This document shows, one piece after another, positions 61,638 to 64,000 of a stretch of DNA of 64,000 bases. The notes beneath the pieces were generated by a model, which worked only from the letters and a program-made list of their open reading frames with translations, was not told the origin of the DNA and made no database searches. The stretch spans positions 2,480,001-2,544,000 of the forward strand of contig OY762959.1 of the NCBI GenBank assembly GCA_963667205.1, in the 5' to 3' direction. The translations under genes were made by a program, and so were the position numbers. This stretch comes from CF-162 sp963667205 (lineage in GTDB: Bacteria; Chloroflexota; Dehalococcoidia; SM23-28-2; RBG-16-64-32). Within the stretch, counting starts at the first letter, position 1; every line of letters starts with the position of its first letter.

Positions 61638-62309
61638 TTAGAGCTGAATCTTTGCCGCCTCTTCAGCAGCACCCTCGCCCGCCTTGAGAAATTTCGCAAG
61701 CTCGCCCGCCAAGCGATTCTCCCCTGGGTGTCCCGCCCAACCTTTGTGTCGCTCGGCCGAGAAGTCGTACTGACTCAACGACTGAATCACCGCCGAAGCC
61801 GAGGCGAGACGGAAGTCATGGAATCTCAATAGCGTTAGATTCAGCACCTGTGGTAGAAGCATGAGCAGGGCTGAGAATCCGAGTGACTTGGTCAGAACGC
61901 TTTTCTTATTGGCCCAGTCGTTCCTAGCCACGTTCTTGACCGCTTGAAAGTAGTTCTTCAGTATTCCGAACTGTTCCTCCTCCGAGTGCTGGTAAAGAGC
62001 CCCTCGTTCCGAAACGAGTGGCTCAAGGGCCGTGACGACGCGCGTCTGGCTGACGAATCCTCCCCCGGAGCCTGTCATGTCAATAAGCTCGAACCATGGC
62101 GAGGTGGGGTCCTCGTTCAGGAGAACGGCCAACTCGTGGCCGCGCTGTTCGACGAATGTACCGTCCTTGGTGAGGTCGAGTAGATCGTAGATGAGCGAAC
62201 TCGGGACACCCCGCTGCTTCGAGTTGATCATCTTGAACTGACGCGCCTGCTCCTCGGTGCTTAGATCCTGGAACGCTGTAACGATGACATCGTACGATTT
62301 AGCAGTCGG
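61638..62309 (-). CDS. DGQHR-domain (DndB-like) protein lacking its N-terminus
   Basis: The annotated protein from ATG 62231 is 197 residues; the same frame is open upstream to a TAG at 62310-62312, encoding SYDVIVTAFQDLSTEEQARQ just before it. The FQDLSTEEQA...FKMINSKQRGVPSSLIYDLL block and later LKNYFQAVKNVARNDWANKK followed by KSLGFSALLMLLPQVL are the pattern of DGQHR/DndB proteins, which bind DNA and act in DNA-modification and defence systems. The DGQHR motif itself would lie upstream and is missing, and an opposite-strand coiled-coil coding frame begins at that point. Family assignment is by pattern recognition. Confidence 0.55.
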   Translation of the reverse strand, partial: PTAKSYDVIVTAFQDLSTEEQARQFKMINSKQRGVPSSLIYDLLDLTKDGTFVEQRGHELAVLLNEDPTSPWFELIDMTGSGGGFVSQTRVVTALEPLVSERGALYQHSEEEQFGILKNYFQAVKNVARNDWANKKSVLTKSLGFSALLMLLPQVLNLTLLRFHDFRLASASAVIQSLSQYDFSAERHKGWAGHPGENRLAGELAKFLKAGEGAAEEAAKIQL

Positions 62310-62454
62310 CTACAGGCCAACGCCTTTGAACAAACGGCTCGACAAGAAGCAGTCCGAGCGGCTGGAGAAGATTCGCGGTCAGCTCAGCGAGATCCGTCAG
62401 AGCGTCGACGCCCTGATCAAGAATGTCAGGCGTGAGTCGGACGGGAGCCAGTAA
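62284..62454 (+). CDS. Small coiled-coil protein or gene fragment
   Basis: 56 residues from ATG 62284: charged coiled coil RLDKKQSERLEKIRGQLSEI then RQSVDALIKNVRRESDGSQ. Its first codons overlap antisense to the DGQHR-type frame. There is no ribosome-binding site, so it may be the end of a disrupted gene. Confidence 0.35.
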   Translation: MTSYDLAVGYRPTPLNKRLDKKQSERLEKIRGQLSEIRQSVDALIKNVRRESDGSQ

Positions 62455-62628
62455 GCGGCCCTCACTCAGGCGATCCAAAGTTGTTGTTCAGCCACTTCTG
62501 TAGCGATGACTCCGTTGCGATGCCGTGAGCAGCGAGAATCTCAAGGATGTCGTTCGCTGCGGCAATACTCTATCGATACGGCGACTCTGCCGACGCACGA
62601 TCACTGAGCGTGCTCGATGAGGGGCGAC

Positions 62629-63492
62629 CTAGGTAACGTCGTCTATCCGCTCCAGCCAGTATTCCAGCTCAGACGAGTTGTTGGCGAAGCAGGCAATGAC
62701 TAGTTGGGTCGGGGTGATCTTGGGGGAGTAAAAGCCCTCCTCCGTCAAATAAGTATATGTCTGGCCATCTGTGATGATCGGAGGGGTTCCGAACCTGTTG
62801 AACGGACTGTACGAACCGAACCTTCCACCGTAATTGCCGAACCTGTTCCAGATGCTCGTTGAGCTGAACCGGCTACCGTAGGATCCGAATTTGCTGAATA
62901 TGCTGTCGGACTCGAATCGGTTGCACGTCACGACCCCAAGGTACTGCCCGTCGTCGGCAACAAGAATGGAGGTCGCGGGGAGGGTAATTGGTGGCTCCGT
63001 CGGTGGCAAGGTCGGAGCCGCTGTGGGTGGGAGGGTCGGCGCGACAGTAGGAACAGCCGTTGGAGGGAAAGTCGGGGCCGCAGTAGGCAGGGGTGTGGCT
63101 ACCACTGTGGGTGGTGGCGTCGGCACCGTCGTCAGCGGCGCCGTTGAGGTGGGCACAATGTTGACGGGTGGTGATGGTGCCTCCGCGCTCGGCTTGGAAG
63201 TGGCTGATGGGGCGGACTCCGATACACCTTGGGCTGTTGAAGTTGGTTCTGACCCGTCGCCATCCGAGTCCGAATTCGCCTGCGTGTCGGTGGAGCTGGG
63301 CGTTGCTTGGGCGTTGCTGGCCACCGGAGTAGCGGATTCCCCTCGCACGGCTTCGGTTACTAACGAGTTGGACGACCCGCCAGAAGCCACAACCACAACA
63401 ACGAACACCAGGATCGTGACTGTACCGACAGTGGCTGCGATCGCAGCTTTCACAGCTGACGGGCGATCCAACAGAGCACGAACGAACGACAT
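62629..63492 (-). CDS. Membrane-anchored Pro/Thr-rich protein with Phe/Tyr-Gly repeat
   Basis: 287 residues from ATG 63492 (GAGGGGGTG just upstream): N-terminal membrane helix (about 18-40, IAATVGTVTILVFVVVVVAS), a long Ser/Thr/Pro linker (about 45-180, with PPTAAPTLPPTEPP) and a C-terminal globular part. The latter contains IFSKFGSYGSRFSSTSIWN and RFGNYGGRFGSYSPFNRFG, a repeated YG-S-x-F/Y-S motif found in various exported proteins of unknown function. It is probably surface-exposed. Confidence 0.6.
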   Translation of the reverse strand: MSFVRALLDRPSAVKAAIAATVGTVTILVFVVVVVASGGSSNSLVTEAVRGESATPVASNAQATPSSTDTQANSDSDGDGSEPTSTAQGVSESAPSATSKPSAEAPSPPVNIVPTSTAPLTTVPTPPPTVVATPLPTAAPTFPPTAVPTVAPTLPPTAAPTLPPTEPPITLPATSILVADDGQYLGVVTCNRFESDSIFSKFGSYGSRFSSTSIWNRFGNYGGRFGSYSPFNRFGTPPIITDGQTYTYLTEEGFYSPKITPTQLVIACFANNSSELEYWLERIDDVT

Positions 63493-63659
63493 ATGACACC
63501 CCCTCAATATGGGTGGTGTGATGATCGGCTAAGCCACGTACTCTGTCAAGAACGCTGGCCGCGCCCAACGGCGCCACCCGAAACGCATCCAACGGGTAAG
63601 CGCGACTTGCGGTGACCGGCGGGCCGCTAAGGACGTGGCTCTACTCGTGGTCTGCCCGT

Positions 63660-63979
63660 TCATCTGAAGGCCCTGACCGATGCCCGGCCGGTGTCGATGG
63701 GGACGAGGATGATCGAAGGCAGCTTCTCGTTGATGCCGTAGGTCGGGAACCACTTGAAGAGGATGCCCTCTGCCGGCGCCGGCCACGCAGGCTTGGAGAC
63801 ATACCCGTTTGGAGTTGGGATCCCGCACTCTTCACCCAGCCTCTGGAAGATCGTCCGCATCGCGCTGCGATTCAGGTGACGGCGGCCGCGGGCGGTCAGC
63901 CCTCGGCGACCAGGTTGAACAGCTCGATGAGCTGATTACGGCAGAAGGTGAGTTTGCAGGCGTCGCGAACGGTTTTCAT
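63660..63979 (-). pseudogene. Unidentified gene, probable frameshift
   Basis: ATG 63979 gives MKTVRDACKLTFCRNQLIEL then FNLVAEG and a stop at 63896-63898. A shift of one base in GAGGGCTGA joins it to GLTARGRRHLNRSAMRTIFQ and then RLGEECGIPTPNGYVSKPAW, open to 63660. The two halves look continuous. The MKTVRDAC start resembles DUF499-type proteins but that is too short to rely on. 63493-63659 holds nothing else visible. Confidence 0.35.
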
Positions 63980-64000
63980 AGGTGGGTCATCCTCTCGGCT

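Overview
The window is a GC-rich bacterial chromosome segment, most likely from a Chloroflexota lineage, perhaps Dehalococcoidia-like. This is inferred from the character of the 16S rRNA, F420-type oxidoreductase families, a split B12-dependent methylmalonyl-CoA mutase, an ECF sigma factor paired with a DUF5667/DUF5666 protein, and FtsB/MreBCD/RodA/PBP2 cell-wall genes. No database search was possible, so the taxonomy is tentative.

Layout. 0-6 kb: propionyl/methylmalonyl-CoA module (mutase large subunit, PPOX-fold protein, two DinB-like proteins, epimerase, a double-VOC protein, B12 subunit, MeaB chaperone). 6-11 kb: a proteasome-like Ntn-hydrolase candidate, CorC-type membrane protein, DUF2344 protein, phosphatase, FtsB-like protein and TilS. 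11.3-17 kb: a complete rRNA operon, 16S - tRNA-Ile(GAT) - tRNA-Ala(TGC) - 23S - tRNA-fMet(CAT) - 5S, behind a consensus-like promoter. 17-22.8 kb: S1-domain protein, ClpC and RadA. 22.8-28.8 kb (minus strand): rod-shape operon mreB-mreC-mreD-PBP2-rodA. 28.8-32.3 kb: secreted nuclease, a broken excalibur-type protein and NAD-dependent DNA ligase. 32.4-38 kb: acetyltransferase and his genes (hisH, hisA, hisF, hisI) interleaved with an acyl-CoA dehydrogenase and a TauE-like exporter. 38.2-45.7 kb: TCA genes (two-subunit fumarase, malate dehydrogenase, isocitrate dehydrogenase, aconitase) plus a nonsense-broken luciferase-like gene. 45.8-54 kb: Lrp/AsnC-type domain, uracil-DNA glycosylase, tRNA-Glu(TTC), ECF sigma factor and partner, ThDP enzyme, a broken hydrolase and an MFS transporter. 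54.4-60 kb: sugar-oxidation cluster (GH15, glucose dehydrogenase, 6-phosphogluconolactonase, an FAD oxidoreductase broken by a stop).

From about 60 kb the character changes. A possible ArdC-type tail, a strong hairpin, the 3' half of a tRNA-Glu(CTC), an acyl-CoA-ligase/PurL chimeric fragment, an unknown helical protein, a DGQHR-domain (DndB-like) protein lacking its N-terminus, a coiled-coil fragment and a secreted repeat protein follow in quick succession. This looks like the left end of an integrated, partly decayed element whose other end lies beyond the window.

A recurring feature is broken reading frames. Three genes carry an in-frame TAG where a tyrosine is expected from family patterns, and at least five others carry small indels, several of them in repeats or G-runs. 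Whether these are true lesions, sequencing errors or something translational is the main open question. The best candidates for something new are the DGQHR/helical gene pair in the element, the repeat-encoded tail of the S1 protein, and the Ntn-hydrolase-like protein with Ser in the Thr1 position.
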